A stretch of 17,676 nt of DNA from Candidatus Aalborgicola danicus (GTDB lineage: Bacteria > Pseudomonadota > Gammaproteobacteria > Burkholderiales > Burkholderiaceae_C), in NCBI GenBank assembly GCA_016703945.1, contig JADJBC010000052.1:1-17676 (forward strand), read 5' to 3'. Below are positions 7,133 through 17,676 of this stretch, one piece after another. Made by a program: the position numbers and the translations under genes. Positions within the stretch are counted from its first letter, which is position 1, and every line of letters starts with the position of its first letter. Under the pieces are notes generated by a model that was not told the DNA's origin, searched no databases, and saw nothing but the letters and a program-made list of their open reading frames with translations.

Positions 7133-8721
7133 TCACCAGTTGATACGCTGATCGACCTCAAAGTCGGGTACCGGTTGAGCTGCCCCATCCCAGTCGGTTG
7201 CCCAATCTGGCTCGGTTTGCGCCCCGTCATCCATCTGCGCATCACCGCAGTCATCCCACAGCGGTGGTCCGCGCGCTGGGGCTATGTGCGGGGGCTCGGA
7301 GTCCATCCCGATGTGATCCAGAATCCGCCTGATCTGCCTGCCCTCGGTGACAAAGGCGATCAGGCGCATCTGCCCGCCACATAGCGGGCACAGCAACGGG
7401 AACACCTCGTAGATGCGGGCGATCAGCACCGCCCACAGGTAGTGGGCCGGGCGCTTGGTCGGTACGGGTTCGGGCGTGGGTGAAATTGCATTGCCCAGCG
7501 GCGCGGGGCGGTGTGCGTCATCGCCCGTGGCATCTGGCTGGGCATCCGCCATGGCCGTAACCGCTGAGCGCAGCGGCGAGTTCGGCGCCAGCACACCAAA
7601 ATAGCGATGCCGGTGGGTGCGCGGTGGTGGCACCAGGGCGGCAATGCGGTCGATCAGCTCCAGCGCTGTGAGGTGCAGTTCGTCCACCTTGGCACCACGC
7701 TTGTCACTGGTGGGCTCGCTGCGCTGTTTGGCGCAGCGGTACACCAGGGCTGCGCCCTCTTTGCGAAGGCGTTCCATGGCAAAGGGTGGGCGGGCGCAAT
7801 ACCTCAGCAAGCGCTCCAGGGCTGCGCGGTCGTCTGCTTCAATGCAGACACCGGCGTCCACCGAGAAGCCGCTGTGCTGGTAGGCCAGCATCTCTTTGGC
7901 ATCAGCCTTCTCGATCAGGCCCCGGCCGACGAAGGCCCGCAGGATGCGTCGGCGCAAATCGGTCTGTACCTGGGCCACAGCGGTCTCGTCGATAGCACTG
8001 GCCGGGTGAAAAACGATGCCCGGTGGTGAGGATTGGACGTCGGTTTGGCCCACCACCGCCACCGGTATTTCCTCAAACACGCCATCGACCACACAAACAT
8101 GGAAGTGCACATGAGCGTTCAGGCTGGAGCCGAACCGGTGGATAAACGCCACGGCGCCGATGTGCTTGGCCGCCTTGTCCACATTTGCCGCACCGGGGCT
8201 GTGGGTCTGCAGGCTTTGCGCGATGACCCGCAGGAAGATGCGCAGCACCATGTTGAGCACTGCCCCGTCACGCTGCATGAAGTAACGTAGCCGTTTGGGG
8301 ACAGACAGCACCCACTGGCGCCCCGGCAGGCGGGGAAGACGTGGTCGCAGAGGTGCGCCGCCGTCTCCACCATGCGCCGGGTGTTGCACGAGGGGCAGAC
8401 ACCCCGGCCTTTGCAGGAATAGGCCACAAAGTAGTCGTGCCCGCAGTCATCACACCACGCCCGGGCAAAGCCATGGGCGAAGATGCCGCATTCCAGATAT
8501 TTGCGAAAGGCTTGGCGGACATAGGGCCTGGGGCTGTGGTGGTCGCCCTGGCCGTCGAACTGGCCGGCACTGGCCAACTCAAACCAGGTCTCAAAATGCT
8601 CGGCTATGGTTTGGTAAAGCAGCGTGCGTTCGGGGTGGCGCGGGTTGTAGAGCTTTGGCTTTGCACCCGCTGGCCCGCCCGCGTGAGAATGTGAGTGCGT
8701 TGGGCGTGCAGTGGCGGGCAT
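7133..8721 (-). CDS. tnpA: IS91 family transposase, copy B (one frameshift)
   Basis: The better-preserved transposase copy. The N-terminal part (8721 to about 8335) carries the zinc-binding region with CDDCGHDYF and CKGRGVCPSC. The rest (to 7133) carries the HVHFHVCVV metal site, HRHRYFGVLAPNSPLR and a C-terminal CPLCGGQM cluster. One base is missing at the G run 8332-8335: HVFP is followed out of frame by RLPGRQWVLSVPKRLRYF. Copy A has the same lesion, so it either predates the duplication or is a recurrent sequencing error. Corrected length is about 530 residues. Start chosen: ATG at 8721, before TARPTHSHSHAG; no clear ribosome site. Confidence 0.87.
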
Positions 8722-9000
8722 GGGGCAGTGCCAGCGTGGGCTGGGTGCCTGATGATACTGGGTTTATATCCAGCTTCGTCACAGGCAGAGCCAACCACTG
8801 GGCGCGCAAATACTCCTGATTTGATAGCTTCCTGCGCACATTTCACGAGGGCTGTAGCCCGATTTGGCTCACATACCGATGCCCAACCAGTTCCGCACCA
8901 CCGGGCAACAACCATCGCCGCCAGGCATCTTTCACTATCATGGTGGGTTTCCCCAACGCCGTTCATCCTCTCTCTTTCGTGGGCCACGACCTTGAACTCT
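8722..9000. other. Non-coding stretch between transposase and uvrA fragment
   Basis: About 280 bp with no convincing gene. Open frames run through on both strands, but they differ between the two repeat copies because of indels, which argues against coding. The stretch contains the intergenic repeat at 8811-8870. By IS91 organisation it should include the terminus end of the element. Confidence 0.5.
8811..8870. repeat. Comamonadaceae-type intergenic repeat, in copy B
   Basis: Counterpart of 1884-1943, containing TGATAGCTTCCTGCGCACAT and GGGCTGTAGCCC. It differs from copy A at one base of the core (TTTCACG versus TTTGACG). The resemblance to family-wide extragenic repeats is from memory. Confidence 0.35.
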
Positions 9001-9084
9001 CCGACTGACGGCACCTACCTTGCCCGGGCACTGCAGCAGCAATCCATCAGCATCCGGGGTGCGCGCACGCACAACTTGAAGAAC
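9001..9084 (+). pseudogene. uvrA: uvrA 5'-end fragment, copy B
   Basis: The plus strand encodes DGTYLARALQQQSISIRGAR followed by THNLKN. RGARTHNLKN is the nearly invariant N terminus of UvrA, and the upstream leader resembles that of Comamonadaceae UvrA. The match stops after Asn (9084), and glpK begins (from its stop codon, opposite strand) about 11 bp later. The fragment sits at the terminus side of the transposase, where rolling-circle elements can pick up host DNA. Confidence 0.6.
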
Positions 9085-9095
9085 AGCATTACGCT

Positions 9096-10587
<1,492 letters not shown>

Positions 10588-11384
10588 GGGTTCACCTTTG
10601 GGGGTAGATGGGGCTGCGGTGCTGGATGCCACGGTGTAGCGTACCTGCGCATCCGTGAGCAGGTCAGGGAAGGGGTCTGGGGGTGGGGCATCGGTAAACA
10701 ATCGGTCGATCTGCGACAACTTGGCTACCTCCACCATGGCGGGGCGGTTGAACTTGCTGCTGTCTGCGGCCACCCAGACCTCACGCGCATGCGCAATGAT
10801 GGTCTGTGACACCTTGACCTCGCGGAAATCGAAGTCGCGCAGGGTGCCGTCGGCCTCGATGCCGGAAATGCCGATCAGCGCAATGTCCACCTTGAATTGG
10901 CGTATGAAGTCCACCGCCGCTTCGCCAACAATGCCCTGATCCCAGCCCCGCACGACACCACCGACCACGATCACCTCGCTGTGGGTGTTGGCGCTCAGGA
11001 TGCTTGCCACATTTAGGTTGTTGGTGATGACCCGCAGCCCGGTGTGCCCGTGCAGGGCCCGCGCAATGGCCTCGGTCGTGGTGCCAATATTCAGGATCAG
11101 CGAGCAGTCATTGGGCACCGCAGCGGCCACATCGCGGGCGATGCGAATCTTGCCCTCGGCGTTGAGGTTTTCCCGCTGCTTGTGGGCGATGTTCTCAATC
11201 GTCGAGCTGGGCACCCGCACGCCACCGTGGAAGCGCGCCAGCAAGCCTTCGTCGGCGAGCCGCTGCACATCGCGGCGCACCGTCTGCAGGGTGACCCCAG
11301 CGTGTCGGCCAATTGCTCCACGGAAACGGTGCCATGGGTTTGCACATAGGCCAGCAATTCAAACAGTCTGGGGTGTCGATTCAT
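10588..11384 (-). CDS. glpR: DeoR family transcriptional regulator (GlpR-like), frameshifted
   Basis: A likely repressor of glycerol catabolism. The N-terminal DeoR helix-turn-helix is HPRLFELLAYVQTHGTVSVE then RRDVQRLADEGLLARFHGG. The C-terminal sugar-phosphate-sensing domain includes NIGTTTEAIARAL, NNLNVASIL, VVGGVVR and AADSSKFNRPAMVEV. One base is missing in the C run 11295-11298, in the recognition-helix region. The start at 11384 is supported by AAAGGAA upstream. No in-frame stop occurs before the glpK ATG. In the next frame a TGA overlaps that ATG, suggesting an ATGA coupling lost to another indel. The true C terminus is therefore uncertain by about 15 residues. Divergent from glpS. 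Confidence 0.9.
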
Positions 11385-11536
11385 TGAGGTTCCTTTGGCG
11401 GATGTTGCCATGGTGGCACATCTTAAAACGAATAAAAACGAACAAAATTAGGGTAAATACCGAGTTAAATCGAAAACAAAAGAATAACAATCGCTGAAAT
11501 CGAATTCAGACGAAAACACAAAGAAAAGGTGGCGTG
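11385..11536. promoter_or_regulatory. Divergent glpR / glpS control region with phased CG half-sites
   Basis: An AT-rich 152-bp region between divergent genes. CGAA (or CGAG) occurs in three pairs, each exactly 10 bp apart: 11429/11439, 11461/11471 and 11501/11511. Related imperfect copies occur near 11482 and 11492. The flanks are A-rich (AAACGAATAA, AAACGAACAA, AATCGAAAAC). This is what tandem DeoR-family operators on one face of the helix would look like, and GlpR is the obvious candidate. An inverted repeat TGCCA-TGG-TGGCA lies at 11406-11418. The glpS ribosome site AAAGGTGG is just upstream of 11537. Promoter hexamers cannot be assigned confidently. Confidence 0.6.
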
Positions 11537-12608
11537 ATGCAGTTGACCCTTGAAGGCATCAACAAAAAAGTGGGCCCGCAGACCTGGTTGCACAACATGA
11601 ACATTGCACCCCGCAGCGGCGCGGTCACCGTGCTGCTGGGGCCACCCAGGCCGGCAAAACCAGCCTGATGCGCATCATGGCCGGGCTGGATGTGCCCACC
11701 TCCGGTCGCGTGATGGTGGACGGGCGCGATGTAGTGGGTGTGCCCGTGCGCGACCGCAATGTGGCCATGGTCTACCAGCAGTTCATCAACTACCCCTCAC
11801 TCAAGGTGCGCGACAACATCGCATCACCCCTGAAGCTGCGCGGCGAAAAAAATGTGGACCAGCGTGTGCGCGAGCTGGCCGAAAAATTGCACATTGAAAT
11901 GTTCCTGGACAGGCTGCCGGCCGAACTCTCCGGCGGCCAGCAACAGCGCGTGGCCTTGGCCCGCGCCTTGGCCAAGGGCGCGCCTCTCATGCTGCTGGAT
12001 GAACCCCTGGTGAACCTGGACTACAAGCTGCGCGAGGAACTGCGCGACGAATTGACCGCACTGTTTGCGGCGGGCAACTCCACCGTGGTTTACGCCACCA
12101 CCGAGCCGGGCGAAGCCCTGCTGCTAGGCGGCTACACCGCCGTGCTGGACGAGGGCGAGTTGCTGCAATACGGCCCCACGGCCGAGGTCTTTCACAAGCC
12201 GGCATCCTTGCGGGTGGCGCGCGCCTTTAGCGATCCCCCCATGAACCTGCTGGCCGCCGATGCGACCCACGAGGGTGTTAGACTGGAAGGCGGGCCGCTG
12301 TTGGCACTGGGCCTGGCGTCCAAATCAACCCCAAGTTGACCGTTGGTATGCGGGCCAGCGCATTGCGCGTACACGCCCAACCGGGCGACGTGGCACTGCC
12401 CGGCAAAGTGGAGCTGGCCGAAATTTCGGGGTCAGACACCTTTGTGCACGTGCACACCCTGGTGGGCGAGCTGGTGGCGCAGCTCACCGGCGTTCACCAC
12501 TTTGAGCTGGGGTGCCAGGTCACCCTGTATTTCAACCCCGCGCTGGTTTATGTGTTTGATGCCCAGGGCATGCTGGTGCTGGCGCCCGTGCGCGGCGGAG
12601 GACGTTGA
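11537..12608 (+). CDS. glpS: Glycerol ABC transporter ATPase GlpS (two frameshifts)
   Basis: One of two different ATPases of the glycerol importer. It has an ABC domain plus a C-terminal MalK-like TOBE region. Walker A reads GATQAGKTS (residues ~35-43, across a lost G at 11638-11641), the Q-loop is MVYQQFINYPS, and the signature LSGGQQQR is canonical. Walker B is LMLLDEP. The H-loop is YATTEP, with Thr ~189 where His is expected. A second lost G near 12313-12318 moves the C-terminal ~95 residues (ALRVHAQPGDVALPGKVELA) to another frame. Corrected length is 357 residues. The ATG at 11537 is preceded by AAAGGTGG. It is the first gene of the operon, and its TGA lies one base before the glpT ATG. 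Confidence 0.9.
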
Positions 12609-12609
12609 T

Positions 12610-13681
12610 ATGGCACGTATAGAACTCGACATGGCCCATGCCTACCGGCCCAACCCCAAGCAGGACAGCGATTACGCGCTGCTGCCGCTGAAGATGACAT
12701 TCGACGACGGTGGCGCCTATGCGCTGCTGGGTCCGTCTGGCTGTGGCAAGACCACCTTGCTCAATATCATGTCCGGTTTGGTGACCCCGTCGCAGGGCAC
12801 GGTGTTGTTTGACGGGCGCGATGTGACACAGGCCTCGCCCCAGCAGCGCAATATTGCCCAGGTGTTCCAGTTCCCGGTGATTTACGACACCATGACCGTC
12901 GCCGAAAACCTGGCCTTCCCTTGCGCAACCGCAAGATGCCCAAGGAGCAGATTGCCAAACGCGTGGGCGAGATTGCCGAGATGCTGGAAATGAGCGGCCA
13001 GTTGAACCAGCGCGCCGCTGGCCTCGCGGCCGACGCCAAACAAAAAATTTCGCTGGGTCGTGGCCTGGTGCGCCCCGATGTATCGGCCGTGCTGTTCGAT
13101 GAACCGCTGACCGTGATCGACCCCCACCTGAAGTGGCAGCTGCGCCGCAAGCTCAAGCAAATCCACCATGAACTCAAGCTCACCTTGATCTATGTGACCC
13201 ACGACCAGGTGGAGGCTTTGACCTTTGCCGACCAGGTGGTGGTGATGACACGCGGCCGAGCGGTGCAAGTGGGCTCTCCCGCCGATTTGTTCGAGCGCCC
13301 CAGCCACACCTTTGTGGGTCATTTCATTGGCTCACCCGGCATGAATTTTCTGGCCGGGCAGGTGAACGGCCAGGGTGTGCAGGTGGGCGATACCACACTG
13401 GCCTTGTCTGCTGGTCGCTCCTTGCCAGCAGGTGACATCAAGCTGGGCATACGGCCGGAGTACCTGACTCTGGTACCGGCCCAGACCGACGGTGCGCTGG
13501 CCATGACCGTGTCACGCGTGCAGGACGTGGGCACCCATGTCATGTTGAGTGCCGATTTTGAAGGCACCACCTTGAAGGCGCGCCTGTCAACAGACGCGGC
13601 CCAGCTCACGGTCGGCGACACCGTGTGGCTCAAGGTGTTGGGTGAACACACCTGCATCTACAAGAATGAGGAGATTGTGGA

Positions 13682-13685
<4 letters not shown>
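12610..13685 (+). CDS. glpT: Glycerol ABC transporter ATPase GlpT (one frameshift)
   Basis: The second ATPase of the importer. This is the glycerol ABC GlpT, not the unrelated glycerol-3-phosphate antiporter of E. coli. Walker A GPSGCGKTT is at residues 41-49, the Q-loop is QVFQFPVIYDTMTV, and Walker B is VLFDEP. The H-loop YVTHDQ is canonical. The signature position reads LAADAKQKISLGRG (residue ~139 on) instead of LSGGQ, and the D-loop is VIDPHLKW. A TOBE domain follows (GIRPEYLTL). One C is missing at 12918-12920, after AENLAFP. Corrected length is 358 residues. GGAGG precedes the ATG. Its stop overlaps the glpP start (ATGA). Confidence 0.92.
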
Positions 13686-14570
<885 letters not shown>

Positions 14571-14578
<8 letters not shown>

Positions 14579-15382
14579 ACCCAAGTTCCAGAAGCGCTCG
14601 CTCTTCATGATCGCCTATGTGGTGTTTGCGCTGTTGCCCATCTACTGGATGGTCAACATGTCTTTCAAGACCAACAACGAAATCCTGGCCGGCTTCTCGC
14701 TGTTCCCGCAGCATTTCACGTGGGACAACTACAAGACCATCCTGACTGACCCGGCCTGGTACTCGGGCTATATCAACAGCCTGATCTATGTGGGCATCAA
14801 TACGGTCATTTCCTTGATCGTGGCGCTGCCGGCAGCCTATGCGTTCTCGCGCTACAGCTTCTTGGGTGACAAGCATGTGTTCTTCTGGTTGTTGACCAAC
14901 CGCATGACCCCGCCTGCCGTGTTCTTGCTGCCGTTCTTTCAGCTCTATACCTCGGTCGGTCTGATGGACACGCACATTGCGGTGGCCCTGGTGCACCTGT
15001 TGTTCAACGTGCCCTTGGCGGTGTGGATTTTGGAAGGCTTCATGAGCGGCATTCCACGGGAAATTGATGAAACCGCGTATATCGATGGCTACTCATTCCC
15101 TCGATTTTTTGTGCAAATTTTCCTGCCGCTGATCAAGGCCGGTGTGGGTGTTGCTGCCTTCTTCTGCTTCATGTTCAGCTGGGTGGAGTTGTTGCTGGCC
15201 CGCACGCTGACCAGGTGAACGCCAAACCCATTGCCGCCACGATGACCCGCACCGTGTCGGCGTCCGGCATGGACTGGGCCACGCTGGCGGCCGCCGGGGT
15301 GCTGACCATTGTTCCCGGCGCCATTGTGATTTGGTTTGTTCGCAACTACATCGCCAAGGGTTTTGCGATGGGTCGCGTTTGA
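14571..15382 (+). CDS. glpQ: Glycerol ABC transporter permease GlpQ (one frameshift)
   Basis: The second permease (MalG/UgpE type), partner of GlpP. It should not be confused with the E. coli phosphodiesterase GlpQ. The first membrane segment is LFMIAYVVFALLPIYWMVNM. The EAA loop is REIDETAYIDGYSFPRFFVQ. A base is missing near 15209-15213 after LLLARTLT. The next frame then continues as VNAKPIAATMTRTVSASG, a last membrane segment, and FVRNYIAKGFAMGRV, stopping at 15380-15382. Corrected length is 270 residues, normal for the family. Start ATG 14571 is chosen for the AAGGAGGG ribosome site 9 bp upstream; an in-frame start at 14562 lies inside that site. Confidence 0.93.
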
Positions 15383-15396
15383 CACAGGAGTTCGAG

Positions 15397-15703
15397 ATGT
15401 TTGATTGGATGGCATGGACCACCCCGTTGCGGTGTTCTTCTCTTGCATTGTGCTGATGCTGGCCGGCATGACCGTGTGGGAGATCAAGTCCCCACCACCC
15501 TGCGCAAGGGTTTTCTGCCGATTGAAACCACGCGCGGTGACCGCCTCTTCATCGGTTTGCTGTCGGCCGCCTATGTGAACCTGGCCTTTGTCGGCATCAG
15601 CGGAAAACTGGTGGCCTGGATGGCACTGGAGGCAGAGCCCTCCATCTGGATCAGTTTTGTGCTTTCAATGGCCTTGCTGGCCCTGGTCATGCGCAAAGGC
15701 TGA
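15397..15703 (+). CDS. glpU: DUF2160 small membrane protein (GlpU), two frameshifts
   Basis: A small predicted inner-membrane protein of 102 residues after correction, with about three hydrophobic segments: VAVFFSCIVLMLAGMTVWEI, FIGLLSAAYVNLAFVGI and SIWISFVLSMALLALVM. It matches the DUF2160 pattern and its usual place between glpQ and glpV, where Rhizobium calls it glpU. One G is missing near 15426 and one C in the run 15490-15493; either loss alone destroys the frame. The ATG at 15397 has CAGGAG upstream and lies 14 bp past glpQ. Its function in glycerol uptake is not established. Confidence 0.85.
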
Positions 15704-15799
15704 CATTCATTTTTTTCTGGATCAAGGATCGGCTTGTTTCCCCCCTGGAGCCGTGACAGCCTTGCAAACAGGGGTTTATTAGATCTGAGGAGATTGACG
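15704..15799 (+). promoter_or_regulatory. glpU-glpV spacer with stem-loop and strong ribosome site
   Basis: The only sizeable gap inside the transporter operon (96 bp). CCCCTG (15742-15747) can pair with CAGGGG (15769-15774), giving a 6-bp stem with a 21-nt loop, followed by TTTATT. Such hairpins before a binding-protein gene often stabilise or separate the mRNA so that the binding protein is made in excess, but that role is only inferred. The glpV ribosome site GAGGAG lies at about 15787-15792. Confidence 0.35.
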
Positions 15800-17527
15800 A
15801 TGAAATTGAGGTATTCCGTATTGGCAGTGGCAGCCGCCTGTGCCATGGCTAGCCAAGGCTGGGCTGACGAAGCCGCCGCCAAAAAATGGATTGACAGCGA
15901 GTTCCAGCCGTCAACCCTCTCCAAGACCCAGCAAGCAGCCGAGATGAAGTGGTTCATCGATGCGGCGCCAAGCTCAAGACCAAGGGCGTGAAAGAGATTT
16001 CCGTCGTGTCGGAGACCATCACCACCCACGAGTACGAATCCAAGACGCTGGCCAAGGCGTTTGAGGAAATCACCGGCATCAAGGTCAAGCACGACCTGAT
16101 CGGCGAAGGCGACGTGGTCGAGAAGCTGCAAACCTCCATGCAGTCCGGCAATCCATTTATGACGGCTGGATCACCGACTCCGACCTGATCGGCACCCACT
16201 ACCGCTATGGCAAGATTTTGAACCTGACCGACTACATGACGGGTGCAGGCAAAGAGTGGACCAACCCAGGACTGGACATCAAAGATTTCATCGGCACCAG
16301 CTTCACCACCGCACCCGATGGCAAGCTGTACCAGTTGCCTGACCAGCAGTTCGCCAACCTGTACTGGTTCCGTGCCGACCTGTTTGACCGCCAGGACCTG
16401 AAAGACAAGTTCAAGGCCAAGTACGGCTACGACCTGGGCGTGCCACTGAACTGGTCTGCCTATGAAGACATCGCCGAGTTCTTCACCAACGACGTGAAGA
16501 ACATCGATGGCAAGCCGATCTATGGCCACATGGACTACGGCAAGAAGGACCCATCGCTGGGATGGCGCTTCACCGATGCCTGGTTTTCCATGGCCGGCTC
16601 CGCCGACATCGGCATCCCCAATGGCAAGCCGGTTGACGAACGGGCATCCGCGCCTCGGCCGACGGCTGCACGCCAGGGTGCCTGTGGCGCGTGGTGGTGC
16701 CACCAATTCACCCGCTGCCGTCGACGCTTTGACCAAGTACATCGACTGATGAAGAAGCATTTTCAAGGAAGCCATCGGCATGACCTTTGGCGAAGCCGGC
16801 CCCGTGCCCGCGCAAGGCCAGATCGCCCAGCAAATCTTCTGGTACACCGCGTTCACGGCCGACATGATCAAGCCTGGCCTGCCCGTGGTCAATGCCGACG
16901 GCACTCTGAAGTGGCGCATGGCCCCTGACCTAACGGGCCCATACTGGAAGCAAGGCATGCAAAACGGCTACCAGGACGTAGGTTCGTGGACCTTCTTCAA
17001 GGACCACAGCCGACAAGGAGGCTGCCGCCCGGTTGTACGCGCAGTATGAGACCGCCAAGACAAGCGTCCCGGAAAAAGACCACCGTGGGCCTGACTCCCG
17101 ATCCGCGAGAGCGACATCAAGTCCAGTGCCACGACGGCCATGGCACCCAAGCTGGGCGGATTGGTCGAGTTCTACCGCAGCCCGGCCCGCGTGGCCTTGA
17201 CGCCCACCGGCTACCAACCGTGCCGGATTAACCAAGTTGGCGCAGCCGTGGTGGAAGAAGCGTGGCGGTGGCTGGGACGGGCGAAAGACACCAGAGGCCG
17301 CCACGGACAACCTGCACAGTAATGGAAATGGACGACGTGATGGGTCGTTTCGAGCGTGCCAGCGCCGGCATGCCTACCCAAGCTCAACCCCCAGCAAGAC
17401 CCCAGCAAGTGGTTGAGAGACAAGGGCGCACCCTGGGCCAAGCTGGCTAACGAAAAGCCAAAGGGTGAAACCATTGGCTACAAGATGCTGCTGACAGCCT
17501 GGAAGAACGGCAAATGGAGCGCGTTAA
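15800..17527 (+). CDS. glpV: Glycerol ABC transporter substrate-binding protein GlpV (multiple frameshifts)
   Basis: The periplasmic binding protein of the importer, about 575 residues. The signal peptide is MKLRYSVLAVAAACAMASQG ending WA, with cleavage after Ala22. Recognisable blocks are WIDSEFQPSTLSKTQQAAEM, VSETITTHEYESKTLAKAF, TGIKVKHDLIGEGDVVEKLQ, DQQFANLYWFRADLFDR, MDYGKKDPSLGWRFTDAW, GMTFGEAGPVPAQGQIAQQ, PKLGGLVEFYRSPARVA and a C-terminal LNPQQDPSKWL. Frame breaks occur near 15965 and 16152 (single lost bases). From about 16640 onward they become dense, with likely substitutions as well. The loss of quality towards the window end fits a contig edge. The stop is taken as TAA 17525-17527. 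No active-site claim is possible for this family. Confidence 0.85.
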
Positions 17528-17562
17528 TGCGTTGCGTTGAATCTTCCCATGCTCTAAAGGTT

Positions 17563-17599
17563 GGCCGTGTGAGCACATCTGCCACACGGCCATTTTTTT
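17563..17599 (+). terminator. Rho-independent terminator after glpV
   Basis: A perfect 9-bp stem GGCCGTGTG (17563-17571) / CACACGGCC (17583-17591) with an 11-nt loop, then A and seven T. It lies 36 bp past the glpV stop and closes the glpSTPQUV transcript. Confidence 0.9.
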
Positions 17600-17676
17600 C
17601 CACATAGCCTATGCTCCCAACACATGCAGCCCCCACTGACACGGCGCAGCTGAGCTCACGGCCCAACTGGCACAAG

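Larger units (their letters stand above)
6931..9000 (-). mobile_element. IS91-family insertion sequence, copy B
   Basis: Defined by the IS91-type transposase at 7133-8721. The left edge, taken as the origin end by family rules, joins glmU at 6930/6931. The perfect palindrome AGGAATATCCT occurs at 6986-6996, and a GCGGCG/CGCCGC stem lies at 7009-7036. No terminal inverted repeats or target duplications are seen, as expected for the family. The right boundary is uncertain, because DNA of uvrA and glpK origin follows directly. Confidence 0.72.

Noticed and set aside
15954..16958. Long minus-strand open frame (334 residues) opposite glpV
   Set aside because: The plus strand carries recognisable binding-protein blocks through the same span, and the antisense protein matches nothing I know.
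17600..17676. Possible start of a further gene after the terminator
   Set aside because: The 77 bp show no ribosome site or recognisable protein, and sequence quality here looks poor.

Overview
The window looks like DNA from a betaproteobacterium of the Comamonadaceae (Rhodoferax/Polaromonas-like). This rests on the style of the proteins (a GcvA-like LysR regulator, PPK2, a DUF6279 lipoprotein, an alanine-rich GlmU start) and on Comamonadaceae-like intergenic repeats. It is a family-level judgement from memory, not from a search. The first base coincides exactly with the edge of a repeat and the last ~1 kb degrades in quality, so the window is probably a whole contig with both ends at difficult sequence.

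Layout: (1) 1-2333, copy A of a ~2.33 kb direct repeat. It holds an IS91-family (rolling-circle, Y2-type) transposase gene on the minus strand, then a small fragment matching the 5' end of uvrA, then the last 170 bp of glpK. (2) 2334-6930, ordinary chromosomal genes: a truncated soluble lytic transglycosylase, 5-formyltetrahydrofolate cyclo-ligase, polyphosphate kinase 2, a LysR regulator, a DUF6279 lipoprotein and a truncated glmU. (3) 6931-9265, copy B of the same repeat, whose glpK tail is here continuous with a complete glpK. (4) 9096-17527, a glycerol-uptake locus: glpR-glpK on the minus strand, diverging from an ABC importer operon glpS-glpT-glpP-glpQ-glpU(DUF2160)-glpV on the plus strand, closed by a strong intrinsic terminator.

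Working model: the ABC system imports glycerol, GlpK phosphorylates it, and the DeoR-type GlpR controls both transcripts from the shared 152-bp region. That region carries three pairs of CG-centred half-sites spaced exactly 10 bp apart. The two ATPases look like an asymmetric heterodimer: GlpS has lost the H-loop histidine and GlpT has lost the LSGGQ signature, so one ATP site should be degenerate and the other canonical.

The most interesting structural signal is that both repeat copies share the same left edge but have different right edges inside or beyond glpK. Both also interrupt housekeeping genes (slt, glmU). This is what one-ended rolling-circle transposition carrying neighbouring DNA would leave behind, although an assembly chimera is not excluded.

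Caution: almost every long gene contains a one-base indel, mostly a lost base in a short C or G run, while flanking protein similarity stays intact on both sides. I read most of these as sequencing errors rather than true pseudogenes. Frameshifted genes are therefore listed as single full-length CDS, with the break position noted.
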